Below, in pieces: positions 45,816 through 57,223 of a stretch of 64,000 nucleotides of DNA. A program made the translations under genes and the position numbers. The stretch is from NCBI GenBank assembly GCA_037074705.1, contig CM073590.1, forward strand, positions 95,224,947-95,288,946. Reading direction: 5' to 3'. Numbering within the stretch: the first letter of the stretch is position 1; every line of letters starts with the position of its first letter. The notes under the pieces are model-generated. The model saw nothing but the letters and a program-made list of their open reading frames with translations. It was not told the origin of the DNA and did not search any database. The DNA is from Zhengitettix transpicula. Its lineage: Eukaryota; Arthropoda; Insecta; Orthoptera; Tetrigidae.

Positions 45816-47279
45816 GTTACACTTAAAAAGCGATTGATAGAAAACAAACTGCAAAAATTACTTCCTACTTTAAGAAAATAATTGAAACACTTCTGGAAGT
45901 ATTAAAATTAGAATTAGAATTAATAATTATTTGAATGATTTGATGAAATTTAATGGTAGTGAATCATTGGACATTGCAGAGATTATTTCATATTCCGCCC
46001 AAAACTTTATAGCACTATTTCTGAAGAGAAATTGTTATTTAGTTCCTGGATGACAAATTTTCTAGCCAACATATAAATGTTAAGAATTCTCTACTGAGTA
46101 GGTCCGTAGTAGCTTCTCAGGCAATCACTCAGATGCGAAAAGCAATCGGCACTCAGGCTGGGCTGAACCGAGTAGGTCCGGTCCATGTCTTGCTTTTATT
46201 CATGCTCAGAACAGATAATCCTTATTCCCTGAAGATGAACAGCGGTTTTCACTATTTGAAAATTAGGATTATTTCACTGTTCCATCGTTGATATATCTTC
46301 CACTTTCATCCAATTTTTTATTTATATATTTTTAAAAAATCAGGCAATAGAGCACCATTGTTCACTGTTGTGAAAAACTTTCAACATCAAATTACTGATA
46401 CGTTTTTTCCCCCTGGAATGGGTACTGTTGTTGCGAAGGAATATAGAACTATAGACATGCATAAAATGAGACAGGAAACATTGAATTACAAAAATTCTAT
46501 TTCATGGGAAAATTATATTTTATTTTGGCCTTTTACGTGTTTATGAGTATAAAGCTCCTCATCTCTTGAGTTTAGTGATTCGTAAATTCTTAGTATAAAA
46601 CGAATTTTAATGCTGCTGAATATATATTGCACGTAATACATCCGCGAGAATATATTACAAGGTTACTTCAGACGTTGAGAGGGGTTCTCTGACACATCTA
46701 AACGTTTCCAATTTACTGAGGGCTCGTTTCATGATTGTTTACTTCGTGATTAGCGTTAAATCAGAGAAATGAAACGTCCGTATACGCGCTGCGAAAAGAT
46801 CTGGTCCACAATGAGTTCAAACACTCTGTCAAGTGATAATTTATTATTTACTCTTACTGATTGAAATGTACAATGCATTGCTTAAATGTAATTAAATAAA
46901 AATAATAGTGTCATGATCCATAGATCCTTTATAAGCCAGGCTTTGGGGATTTGGAATGTGACATGGTGTACATTTTATGCTCTTTTTAGTTTAAAATGTA
47001 AATAATTTATTACAAGTTTAAAAATTCATTCTTTTATGCTATTAATATTGCACACCAGCTATTTACAATCACCTTTTGAACTAATAATATGCCTAATTAA
47101 ACTTAAGTAGTTGAAGAGCTCATGCTCATGCTCATACATGATATAATATTAGTAACAACACATGGTAATGATTATTAATAGTTCATTCTGACAGTTTACA
47201 TATTAACTTAATTCTATATCTCAGATTATTATTTAGTGAACAGAAGAATTCAGGAGAAACTAAGTTAGTTCAGCTGCTC
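45816..47279. other. Unassigned AT-rich DNA
   Basis: Nothing recognised, apart from 'gagtaggtccg' occurring twice at 46098 and 46169. Confidence 0.5.
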
Positions 47280-48080
47280 TAAATTGACTGTGGTCATCAC
47301 ATAACTGGTTAATTCTTTGCGATAGTATGTTAAAGATAGAAATGCCTGAATAATGGCCACCATTCTATGAAATTTACAGTGAAGGTTTGTGTGGGTTACG
47401 TTTGTTTCTTGTGCTGATATCATGCCATAGTTGTCAAGAAGTAAGTACCTATTTTTAATCACAAATAACATAAATGACCTTTTAAGACACTTCTACAGGA
47501 GGTTCGAGAAAATTGTACGGACAATTCGTTTTTAAGCAGAAAAAGCCTTGTCTTTGCATGTTGTATTTAGCTAGAATATAATTTCACATGACGCAACAGA
47601 AACATAATATTCTTAGTAAACTAGTTTTTAAATAATTGAAGTTGAACATCATTCTTACTGCATATACGACTGATCTAAGATATAGCCCTATTAGAAATTT
47701 ATTAATATGATCAGTCCAATTTAATTTATTATTCAGTAGGAGACCTAAGAAATTAGTGCAAGACGTTTCATTTATATTATAGTCATTGTCGCGGTTAATT
47801 GTTAAACCATTACCAGAAAAACAGTTTAATAGATAAATTAAATTATAGTAACTTTCCTCTTCTAATGTGTCTTTATTACTAATATTCTAGTATCGTTTCC
47901 AAAGCTTACAGTTTTGTAAGGCAAATCTACCGTTTATGGAAGATCATTTATATATAAGGAAAAGTATAGGCCCAAATATTGAGCCCTGTGGGACTCCAAT
48001 TGCCCAATCCGATATACGACATATTATACCTGAGACGAAATCCTTTATTTATATCACTCGCTGCATTTAATACGTAAGAT
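47280..48080 (-). pseudogene. LINE reverse transcriptase fragment (family L2)
   Basis: On the minus strand the order is 'GVPQGSIFGPILFLIY' (about 47997-47949, RT block B; a 2-base loss then shifts the frame), 'SFGNDTRILV' (about 47915-47880, where the catalytic ADD pair reads GND), 'FLGLLLNNKLNWTDHI' (about 47760-47700, thumb) and 'KRIVRTIF' (about 47525). This is the C-terminal half of RT in Jockey/CR1-like LINEs. Stops and the altered catalytic box make it dead. The 28.7-29.4-kb fragment is a second copy. Confidence 0.65.
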
Positions 48081-48895
48081 TTTAACCAAGATCACTTAAA
48101 TGATGACGTAATATGGTATGATTGCTACATAACATCCCAAGTAAGTGTTTTTCGACGCTACGTTGTGCCCTCATTTACAACCTTCTAGGAAACTCCATCC
48201 AGTTCCTCCTGACAGAAAATAACGGAGCGCAACCTTGCCAAGGATAAGTTCCGTGTTATGATCCGCCCACTGCACCTTGTAAAAGAATTAACTATAATAC
48301 TATTACATAAAATTAATACAAATGTTTATTAAACAAAATCGGCCTAAGATCTAATATGTTTGTAGTTCCTGTGTGTCTCTTCTGTCTATTTCGCCGTCGA
48401 TAATTGGAGACGTATATAGGAGATTGTTCTATGAAATCAGGTTTATGGTCATGAATACTTCACTAGTCGAAGTAACTTCTTCACTAGGAGCTCATTTAAT
48501 ACGACTTTCCACTTGTATACGAATGGGTTAAAGGGGAAGATCTGATATAAATATTAACATGTCGTGTCATTGATATATTGAAGTCCATTTATACTCACAT
48601 TGAGGCACAGTTATTTACGGTTAAATTTAAAGGAACTCGCCTTTTTCTATTAGGGAGTACGGAAATTATGTTTGATATCCAGATACATAACACATCTGTC
48701 GTCTCAGGTAATAAGATAATAAAATTACAGCATTTTACTTTATTTAGTCGAAGAGGTACGCTATTTTACGAGATACTAGAAACCAACATCTGTACAATAG
48801 TTATATATATGCTTAAGTGAATTAAAAATGAATAAACCAACCAAAATAACCAGAAATATATTTAAAAAAATACAAATAAAGAATATATTAATAAA
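48081..48895. other. Unassigned AT-rich DNA
   Basis: Nothing recognised. Confidence 0.5.
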
Positions 48896-48897
48896 AA

Positions 48898-48945
48898 TTA
48901 ACACGACGTATTGTTCCTTTTAGGATCCTTTTCAGGTGAATATAG
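48898..48945 (-). ncRNA. Hammerhead-like motif, diverged
   Basis: On the minus strand 'cacctgaaaaggatccta', then 'aaaggaacaatacgtcgtg'. The stem halves GGATCC and GGAAC remain, but GAAA reads CAAT and CTGANGA reads CTGAAAA. Confidence 0.35.
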
Positions 48946-49500
48946 AATATTTTTATTTTTATATCTGTATAACTCATAAAGTATTGCGGAGGTAATCACA
49001 GTACACTCAACTCGTTTGGTCGTATTTCACCTGGATTTCAGATATGTGTGGAGCCTGAGTCACGCCATAAACATAAATAACGTCGGCATTGATTTCTTGG
49101 ATATAATAACACAATGACTTATTAAAGTGGTTTTATTCATTTGAACTGAAATTGAACGATAGTTCTTATTTTCTTAAAGTCATCAGTGAAATATAATTCC
49201 TAAATAGAATTTATAAATATATTGCTTGCAAAATTTCTGCGACATAATCTCATACACTATTTTTTTATTCAGATGTGATAATCCATCGCCGATGAAGGCT
49301 TGTGTGATCTATGTTCCAGAAAACCTTTCGAATGTCTTTGACAACGTTTATTAATTTATTACGACTCTTAACATTTCTGTTCCTGAATTTTTGTAGGTGC
49401 TTTTCATATCTATCTAAATAAAACAATACCTTTCTCCGCACAGTTTTTGGAATTGTGTGATTTTAGTACCGAATTGGGTAATCCGAAACCGATAACACGA
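48946..49500. other. Unassigned AT-rich DNA
   Basis: Nothing recognised. Confidence 0.5.
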
Positions 49501-50090
49501 CAATTCCTGTCTGTCACGCTTACGTTGTTCGCTTCTCTCAAGGTAACCAATTTAGATTAAACTTATATCTAATCGTGAAAAGATTCTTAGTATTATCAAA
49601 TTTCGATCCGGTTTCAAATCATGACCAACTTTGAAAATCCTTGATTATGTTTGCATTTTACAAGACAACACTCAATTATATTTCGATAAAGTTTGATGTT
49701 GTTATACAGTCACGTAAGAAGATTCTTAGTGATATTAACTGCCATTTGTCATCTGGAGACAAAATGCTGGACGTTCGAAAACCTTGACTTTGTCCGCTTT
49801 TCACAATAAAACGGATTTCTATGAAACTTTATTTTGTTGTTATACAGAACCGTAATTAATTATTTCGACATTTACTAAAAGAAATTAAGAAAACTTGTTC
49901 CTGAAAGAATATTATCCCTACAAATCCGGTATGGTACAGGCGAGGTTAAAATGGTATTTCGGAAAACCAATACAAACAGTCGTAAAAAAACTGACTAGCG
50001 TTATACAGACACTAAATATCGAACGTTCGCTATCATTATGTTATGTGCCTGAGCAGGAGTTTTTTTTTCGCTTTTCATAAAAACGGCTGA
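49500..50090. repeat. Possible diverged tandem units
   Basis: Related phrases recur about 145 bases apart: 'gttgttatacagtcacgtaa' near 49688 and 'gttgttatacagaaccgtaa' near 49834, each followed by unrelated sequence of similar composition. 'gaaaagattcttagta' and 'agaagattcttagtg' (49577 and 49718) repeat with similar spacing. This could be a decayed array, though only two to three units are visible. Confidence 0.35.
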
Positions 50091-50189
50091 TTTCAAATTC
50101 AGTCAGCCCAATTTACTTCTTTAACGGATCATGTATGAGCAATTTCTTTTGAATGATCCAAAGTAAAACAAGATATATTAAACAGTATA

Positions 50190-50456
50190 ATGTAAGCCTT
50201 TATTGAACTGTAAAATTTTGCAAATTTTCACGGAGCAACAGTCCGCCTGTTTATACATCATACATAGATATCGTCTGTTTACAGATTTGTTCATCTGTAA
50301 AATGTGAGAAAAATATTAAAATTAATTACAATCATGTAGGAACAATTTATTCTACGGCAACGTTACAGACAGTCATTTACTTAGAGCCAATACCTGCTAA
50401 GGTCTAAACGTAGCAATTGTCTGTACGAATTTTATAGTTATTTATATGGAATTTGA

Positions 50457-50523
<67 letters not shown>

Positions 50524-50890
50524 GTCATTGATTGCACTTACATTTTGTTGTAAGTAAATTATTATTAGATCACTTAGTAAGCATATTACTAAAATATTTA
50601 AACAGTATATATAATATATTGTATACTGTGAATTTATTATGTACATACAAAGTTTGTATTAAATATTAATTAGTTCGCGTGCGGACCCGCAGGTGTACTC
50701 TGCACATATACACAGGGAAGCTGAACTGTAAACATAGTATAGACGATTGCCGCATTTAGACCTTAGCAGATATAGACATTATGTAAATAATGTTGTGCAA
50801 TATAAATTTCCCAAATTTTACAGATGAATATGTCTGTTAACAGAAGAAAGGTCCTGTATGAATGATCTATTAACGGAAGTACACGTTACA
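50190..50890. repeat. Inverted repeat around a microsatellite
   Basis: Arms of about 200 bases are diverged inverse copies: 'gctaaggtctaaacg' plus 'tagcaattgtct' on the left (50395-50425) against 'agacgattgcc' plus 'gcatttagaccttagcag' on the right (50740-50771), and 'gtttacagatttgttcatct' against 'agatgaatatgtctgttaac'. An (AT)n(GT)n tract (50460-50522) lies between them. No coding content. Confidence 0.55.
50460..50522. repeat. (AT)n(GT)n compound microsatellite
   Basis: About 33 bases of AT followed by about 30 bases of GT. Confidence 0.95.
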
Positions 50891-51235
50891 ATATAATAAA
50901 TAAATTTGTGTGTGTGTGTTGGACAGACACAGTGCTCATTGAAAATTTACAAAACTTGACAGGTCAATAAGGGTATATTATATCAATTTTTTGTTGCCAA
51001 GAGTACGGTAGAAGATGTTTTTATAAATAGGGACAAGAAATAAGAAAAACTATTAAATCAAATAATTGATACTCGAACAATGAGGAGGTTATTAATTAAT
51101 TAATATATTAATTTATTTTTTCATTAATTCATTAATCTTAAAATGAATAAATACGTTACCTGAAAGACAATAGAAACATAATCTATATTTATACATATGC
51201 TCATGACATTAATGTAATTATTAAGAATGGCAATA

Positions 51236-53014
51236 CATGGAGAGGCATTTATAATGTCGTGGCCATTTTTCTCAACGAAGGGGAAATCCGAAAAAAATAA
51301 AAAATTTGCAATATGCGTAAGAGAATATAAATCAACTAGTCATTAAAATGCCATTCTCTATGTTATATCAAGGTCAAATTCCTTTTTTTAAATGAGACGT
51401 TGCATTTTCTTCTACCGAAATGGAAAGAGCATTTAATTTTGAGTATAAAAGATTTAGTACATTTATCCACTAGAGGTGAGAGGTGATGCGATAATTGGAC
51501 AAATAAGACAGGAAATGGTTTTCACACATTTCGACCTCACTCTATTTTTTGTTTTGTTATTCGAATTCAATGAAGGAAATTCATTTGGTTATTTAAGCTG
51601 GCTTTTTGACATCGGTACGAGTTTATCCGTTGTCAATTTAAATCTCATAAGAAAATTATTTATTCCCAGTTAACTCCACTTCGTTATGTAATCGTGGATG
51701 TTCGATACATGATTAACGAGAGAATCTATATGATTTACATTTATGGGGCAACTCGTAAGAACGCTAGAACAGTTTGCAACTTATACGAAAAACGGTATCC
51801 TGTAAGAAATTTTCAACGACTTGCGAACTCATTCTCTGAATCGGGAGATGTCGCGTGGAGAAAACATAATCGAAGAAGAACTGCTACTGGGGAAAATTCA
51901 GAAGTTGCAGTTGCCACTTATCCTCACCTAAGTTCCCGTCAATTAGAACGTGATTCGGGAATTTCTCAAAGGAGTGTTCTTCGAATACTTAAGCGTAATA
52001 AATTCCATCCATATCACGTTAGTCTACATCAAGCCCTTCATGGGGATGATTTTCAGAAGCTTGTTGAATTATGCCAATGGGACAAAATGAAAATGGTACG
52101 TTTTCAAACATTTTATTTTCTGATGAGGTGACATTAACAAATAATGCTCAAGTTGACCGTCATATTATGCATTATTGGTCAAGATGGTTATGGGAAATTG
52201 AGCATCAAAGGCAGTGGAGCGTGAATGTTTGGTGTGGAATTCTGGGATTAAGTATAATTCTCTGAAGGTAAACTTAATTGCCAGAAATACAGATTTTATT
52301 GGACCATGATACTTGAAGATCTGCCCCTTGTGGAACGGAGTGTCATGTGGTATCAACACGACGGTTGCCCATTTCATTACTCAGCTTTAACTCGAGAAAT
52401 ACTAAACAGAGATTATCCTGATCGATGGATAGAACGTAGAGGACTTGTCCATTGGCGGATCTCACTTCTCCAGACTTTTTTTTATGGGAATACATTAAGG
52501 ATAGAAATTTATCAAGAATTTCCAACCACACCCGAAAATATACGTCAATAAATTAGGAATGTTTGTGCAGGTATCAGAAAATAAATGTTGACCCTTGAAG
52601 TGCGTTTTCGGAAATACATCGAGGTTAATGGTCGTAACTTTGACCGTTTACTAAATTGAAATTGCTAGTAATGTGAATATGAATCATGGATATGTACAAG
52701 TACTGTACTGTGGGAAAATGGATGCCAGTAAAGTCAAAGTGGGTGAAAACCATTTGCTGTCTTATTTGTCTAATCACCTCCTAGTGGATATAAACCTTTT
52801 ATACTCAAAATTGATTGCCCTTTCCATTTCTGTAGAGGAAAATACACCATCCCATTTTCTTTTTTTTAAAAAAAATTAATTTGACCTAGAAATAACATCA
52901 AGAATGGCATTTTAAGGACGATTTGAGCATACTACAAATTTAGTATGAAAAAGTTTTCGATTTTACCTTTCGATTCGGAGCAAAATGGCCACACACTACA
53001 AATGCTTCACCCTG
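51236..53014 (+). mobile_element. DUF4817-type Tc1/mariner-related transposon with long inverted repeats
   Basis: The ends are inverse copies over about 150 bases: 'catttataatgtcgtggcca' at the left against 'catttgtagtgtgtggcca' (inverted) at the right, then 'taaaatgccattct' and 'aaggtcaaatt' further in. Both ends abut TA (51234-51235 and 53015-53016), the Tc1/mariner target. The span of 1,779 bases and a single central transposase frame fit the family. The left repeat differs from the right by many substitutions, so the insertion is old. Confidence 0.75.
51694..52659 (+). pseudogene. DUF4817-type transposase, frameshifted
   Basis: From 51694 the N-terminal DUF4817 helix-turn-helix domain reads on with 'SSRQLERDSGISQRSVLR' and 'HPYHVSLHQALHGDDFQK', then 'LFSDEVTLTNN' in the next frame (first catalytic D, about 52117-52128). 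'EHQRQWSVNVWCGI', then 'MWYQHDGCPFHYS' (second D, about 52354-52365), 'RWIERRGLVHW' and, after another shift, 'LTSPDFFLWEYIKDRN' (about 52460-52505) follow. The last part 'FRKYIEVNGRNFDRLL' ends at TGA 52659. The order is complete, but several frameshifts and an in-frame TAA break it. It would cut and paste at TA sites if intact. Confidence 0.75.
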
Positions 53015-53159
53015 TATCCTATCAATAATATAACTCTTTCTGCCAAAAGATCATCATAACACTAACAGTGTTTCCATGATGATAGTTGTGTACTATATAT
53101 TTTCCTGTTATTATACAACGGCATCGATATTAACAATGTAATGAGGAAAGAATGAATTC

Positions 53160-53390
53160 CTAGTAACGTTCTAGATGCGTTGTGTGTTTGCTAGGAAGTG
53201 AGTCTGGCCGAGGACTAGATTCCAGCTGACACACTTAGCTGGGTCAGAGGTCGCTGGTGCTGCGTTGCCAGCAAAGACACATTCCGTTAGGCGAAGCTGG
53301 ATCTCGGCTTCATAAACAACAGAGACTCGGAAATGATGGTCTTTCCACCAGCTCAACACCATCATTTCTTCATAACCCAAAAACTTTAAT
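53160..53390 (-). other. GC-rich island with open minus-strand frame
   Basis: The patch is distinctly GC-richer than both sides. The minus-strand frame (53380-53171) reads 'DHHFRVSVVYEAEIQLRLTE' and contains two cysteines, but I recognise no domain. It may be a conserved exon, an unknown repeat or chance. Confidence 0.25.
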
Positions 53391-54230
53391 ACCGAATCGT
53401 GTTGGATATTTTCAAGTACTTACAACATTTAGCATTCATTTTTTACTAATTTCATTGAGAAATAACTTTATAGGAGTACCGTACAAGAAAAGTTGTTTAA
53501 TTTTATTGTATTTAGTAGCGACCTTAACAACTGTTGAATTTCGGGATAAAAATGAATTTATTTTGATAATTGTGGTAATGTTTTCGGGGGCTTTGTTGGA
53601 TTGCGTACTCTGGTTGATGTTGTTTTCTTCTAGTGTAAGTTTCCTCTCTTGATTGAATTTGGGAGGGAGGTGGGGGGGGGGCGTGTTCTCTACATACTCC
53701 ATTACATAGTAATACTACTGTGTAAGGTTTCCTTTATTTAATAAATGGTAATTTGAGATCTTTTGTTTATTTACTTGGGAGTTTCTTTATTATGTCTATT
53801 GTAATTTTTCAAAGTTTATTTCGTTATTGAATTCGTTGAATTCCCTTATGTGTGCACATGATGTCTTCTACTGTGATCGGGGTATGTGCACTCGAGAACC
53901 TGAACGTTTTTAAGACTGGTGAAGAAACCGTTAACATTCCATTGCAATATGTTCATGTTTGAGTTATGTTTCTTGGTTGGATTTCAGTCTCAAGTTCCTG
54001 AATAAGAGATTTCGTCTTTTAGATGTCGTTTTATTTTGTTCCTAATTCTTTTAACTCTATCGTTTACATATCTATCAGAATAAGTTTTTTGCGAAACAGT
54101 TGGAATGAGAATATAAGATAACAATAGTAACCGAAAGTGGAGAACAGACATGAAAAGTTTTAAATTCTGATGATTTAATTGATATTTCTAAATAAAGTTT
54201 TATAAATCAATTATTATTATTTTTATTTTT
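53391..54230. other. Unassigned AT-rich DNA
   Basis: A plus-strand frame running to 53652 looks like chance hydrophobic sequence. A G run stands at 53670-53681. Confidence 0.45.
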
Positions 54231-54636
54231 TTGGACAACTGGCTACATGAGGGTAATCCACGTCGGGCAACTCCCCTTTAATAGCATTGGAAGGGATTTG
54301 AAAGATAGAGGAAGGTAGCAAAGGGTTACTAGTGCCCCGGGCTATATTTTAAGGATCCTACCCGGCATTCGCCTAAATAAATGCAGGGAAAACCCTAGAA
54401 AAACCTGCATCAGGTAGGTCGGGCATTGGGTACTTGTCCCACGCCCTTCCGATAGCAGGAGAGGAGTTTTCTGTGGGGACGCAGCATTCCCTTCTCCGTG
54501 CCTCGACCAGTTTAGGAGGCAACTGGCCGACTATTCCAATGGGAATAGAGGACAACTCTTACCGTATGCCCAAGGTCTGTGACCCCGGAACATACACCTC
54601 TCAGAACAGGCCGAGGTGCCTCGGCTTCTGGGAACA
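54231..54636 (-). repeat. Family A retroposon, minus strand, 5'-truncated
   Basis: The 3' end with its A tail lies at the left (T-rich at 54200-54231), and the family is collinear on the minus strand back to 'aagccgaggcacctcggcc' at about 54610-54630, where it stops. It lacks the 5' hairpin. Confidence 0.8.
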
Positions 54637-56187
54637 AGATAAGGCAGTTATTTGAAGCCAATAATTCAAATGATAACAGAAAGCAATACAATATTTTAAG
54701 GAGCGAGATAAAGAAAATATTTATACAATCGACTCAAATATTACAATTCTATCCTCCCTACGTGTACGTACAACAGGAAAGGACGAAATATTGATGAATA
54801 CTGTACTCGGACCCATATACTGCAATGTTTATCTTATTAAAACAACTGTTGTTAATATTGGTTTATTGGTATCATTCTTCTTAACTTGCAATCGATACGC
54901 AACATTCATGTTATCTATTCGCACGTGTTATCAATAATAATTCCGTTATCCGTAGTTAAAAATTAAAAAACCTTGGACATTATTCGTAACCTATGTTGTA
55001 CTTCAAGAAAGTAGAAATTCGTATTTATAAAACTCGCTTTAAATCTTTTCAGTCACTTCTAAGTACATCCCGTTCAAACAGGGCGACAAACACGTGTTAA
55101 TGCCCTATTCATGTAGCAAAAAAGCTGGAAAATATTAAAATGAAACTACTAAAGAGAAAACGTTTTGAACTTGATTTTACAAAAATCCTATTCTACATAT
55201 TTCAGTATAAAATTTATATTTATGAACTTAATTAGTCTATATAAAAGAAATTAGAATTTGTCTCAGTTCTTTTTGTGTGACAAATTGAAAATTCCAAACC
55301 GACAAAATTTCATGCACGCTGACTATAATTTGAAATGCTATACATTCTAGGCTCGGAATTTGGGAAAAGTGTTCGTTTCAAATGCAAAGGATTAAATGTT
55401 TCAGGGCTATTCGAGATAATGAAAAAATTTTTTAACTAGCACCATCACACAACACAATACTGATTTTTAAATGAAAATTTACACATAACATATTCCACTT
55501 AGATAAAACAAAACTAAAGTGCGACACGTTTTCTCCGCAGGTGGAAAGATCTACGCAAGGGATTCTCATACTTTTTCCTACTTCGTTCCGCTTGGCATCT
55601 TTTTTGTCTAAATACCACCTCAATTTTTGTATTATAACGCTAATTAAATAAAAATGTGCGTTGGATGTGATTGTTGCTTTTCCATAAAACATTATATATC
55701 TGGGATAAAAGTAACTAACTGTAATTGTAAATCACCGAATTACTTAATATTTAATCGGTTTATATGTTTTATTATAAAATTACTGACTAATCCCCGTTTC
55801 AACTAATTAAAAACTAGGAAAATCTAAAATTAATGATTTTATGACATAAATTAATTGGAGTAATTTATTGTGAACATATTTATTGATTTTAACTTCCAAA
55901 TTCTCTCTAAGAGGGCATTTGGCACATTCACAAAAGTAATGACATTCGGTTTTAGGCGCATGGTTCACATCGCCCTATGCAAATCTGTATTATATTTGAA
56001 CATATGAAAACAGATATTATTATCTAATACTTGTAATGCTTGAAAATTAAATTAAATTTGATAACAAATATTTATCGACTTCTAATTGATGCGCAGGAAA
56101 TCTATAGACTCTTTTCAAACTTCCATTGTCCACAAAGGTATTTAATTGGATTCCATTCGGAATATCTGGTCTTCGCTTTCTTAAAAA
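54637..56187. other. Unassigned AT-rich DNA
   Basis: Nothing recognised. Confidence 0.5.
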
Positions 56188-56614
56188 CAAGCTGGGTGCC
56201 CTGCGTTTCCCGGGATGCCATATACGCATATCCCTGATTTGACTCCAATCTCGGTTGTTCTTGCGTTATATTTATCTAGCGCTCCTTCACCCCCACCCCT
56301 AAGCGTTCTTCCATCCCATGCCCAAAGGGGTTGAAATTATACGCAAACAAAATCGGTAGAAATATTATCAATGTCAATGACCCCGTCAAATATGTATTCC
56401 TCACTTATATGGACCGTTTAACGTGTTTGAGTATATCCATCCCCGCTCCTGGGGATGTCAGACGTGTCTTACCCCGACTGTTTGTTTTCATGGTCGCAAC
56501 GAACACGTGTACGAAATTTGGTCAAATTTTCTCCATGTGTGTAGATTTGTATGCGGAACATACATACATAGAAACAAACACACATACATACACTCTGTTT
56601 TATTTATTAGATGA
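56188..56614 (-). mobile_element. Non-autonomous Helitron-like element, short copy
   Basis: On the minus strand it opens 'TCATCTAATAAATAAAAC' at 56614, nearly identical to the start of the 3.4-kb element, carries one monomer ('ttccgcatacaaatctacac', 'gtacacgtgttcg', 'aacccctttggg', 'aacgcaagaacaaccgagat') and ends 'ccagCTTG' with T following. The end has CTTG in place of CTAG, and a CCCGGG hairpin half remains before it. Confidence 0.65.
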
Positions 56615-57221
56615 TGACTAGAAGATAAAATCGTCTACTGATCATATAAATGTGTTTGTACAAAACCGTGTCCGCTGCGGCGTGAAGGGGTTGTGTCAAT
56701 CTCCTTAGGAAATTAATTAACTGCCAAAAGCAGACATTTTAAATAACATAATGAAAGACTGTCACTTTGGCCTTCATTCTACTACTCCATCTCGGTTTAT
56801 ATTTATATAACAAACCTTAAACTGCCACGTGCCCAAACTCTATTATAAGCTCATTTGATAATACATTGTGGCACTTAATAAATGACTGATAATGTTTCTC
56901 TTAAATGTTATTTAAAATAAAATGCTTACTGTAAGTAGAAAGACATAATAATGTTGCAGAAATGTAGCTGGTAAGCTCTTTATAGTTCAGATTCAAGCTT
57001 CTGTTTTATACAAATTAAATAATATTTTATGGAATTTGCAAACTATATGTGCTCCTATTTAGTGGTACGATCAAGATATAAACCGAGTGACGGTTTTTGC
57101 CTTGTTGATATTTAAGGATCCGGTAGGCGACCTAAACCTTTCCCACAATTAATAATGAATTTAACTTACACTCGATGATCTAGTCAACGGAGAACTTCAA
57201 CATACTTTCTTTATATATATA
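56615..57221. other. Unassigned AT-rich DNA
   Basis: Nothing recognised. Confidence 0.5.
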
Positions 57222-57223
57222 TA

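Noticed and set aside
45475..45837. 120-codon protein gene on the plus strand
   Set aside because: It is a chance frame through family A into its poly(A) tail.
50404..50646. 80-codon protein with HT and IY repeats
   Set aside because: The peptide is the translation of the (AT)n(GT)n microsatellite.
53257..53652. 131-codon membrane protein
   Set aside because: It starts in the GC island and runs into AT-rich sequence that gives hydrophobic residues by composition. A frame of this length is expected by chance about once in a window like this.
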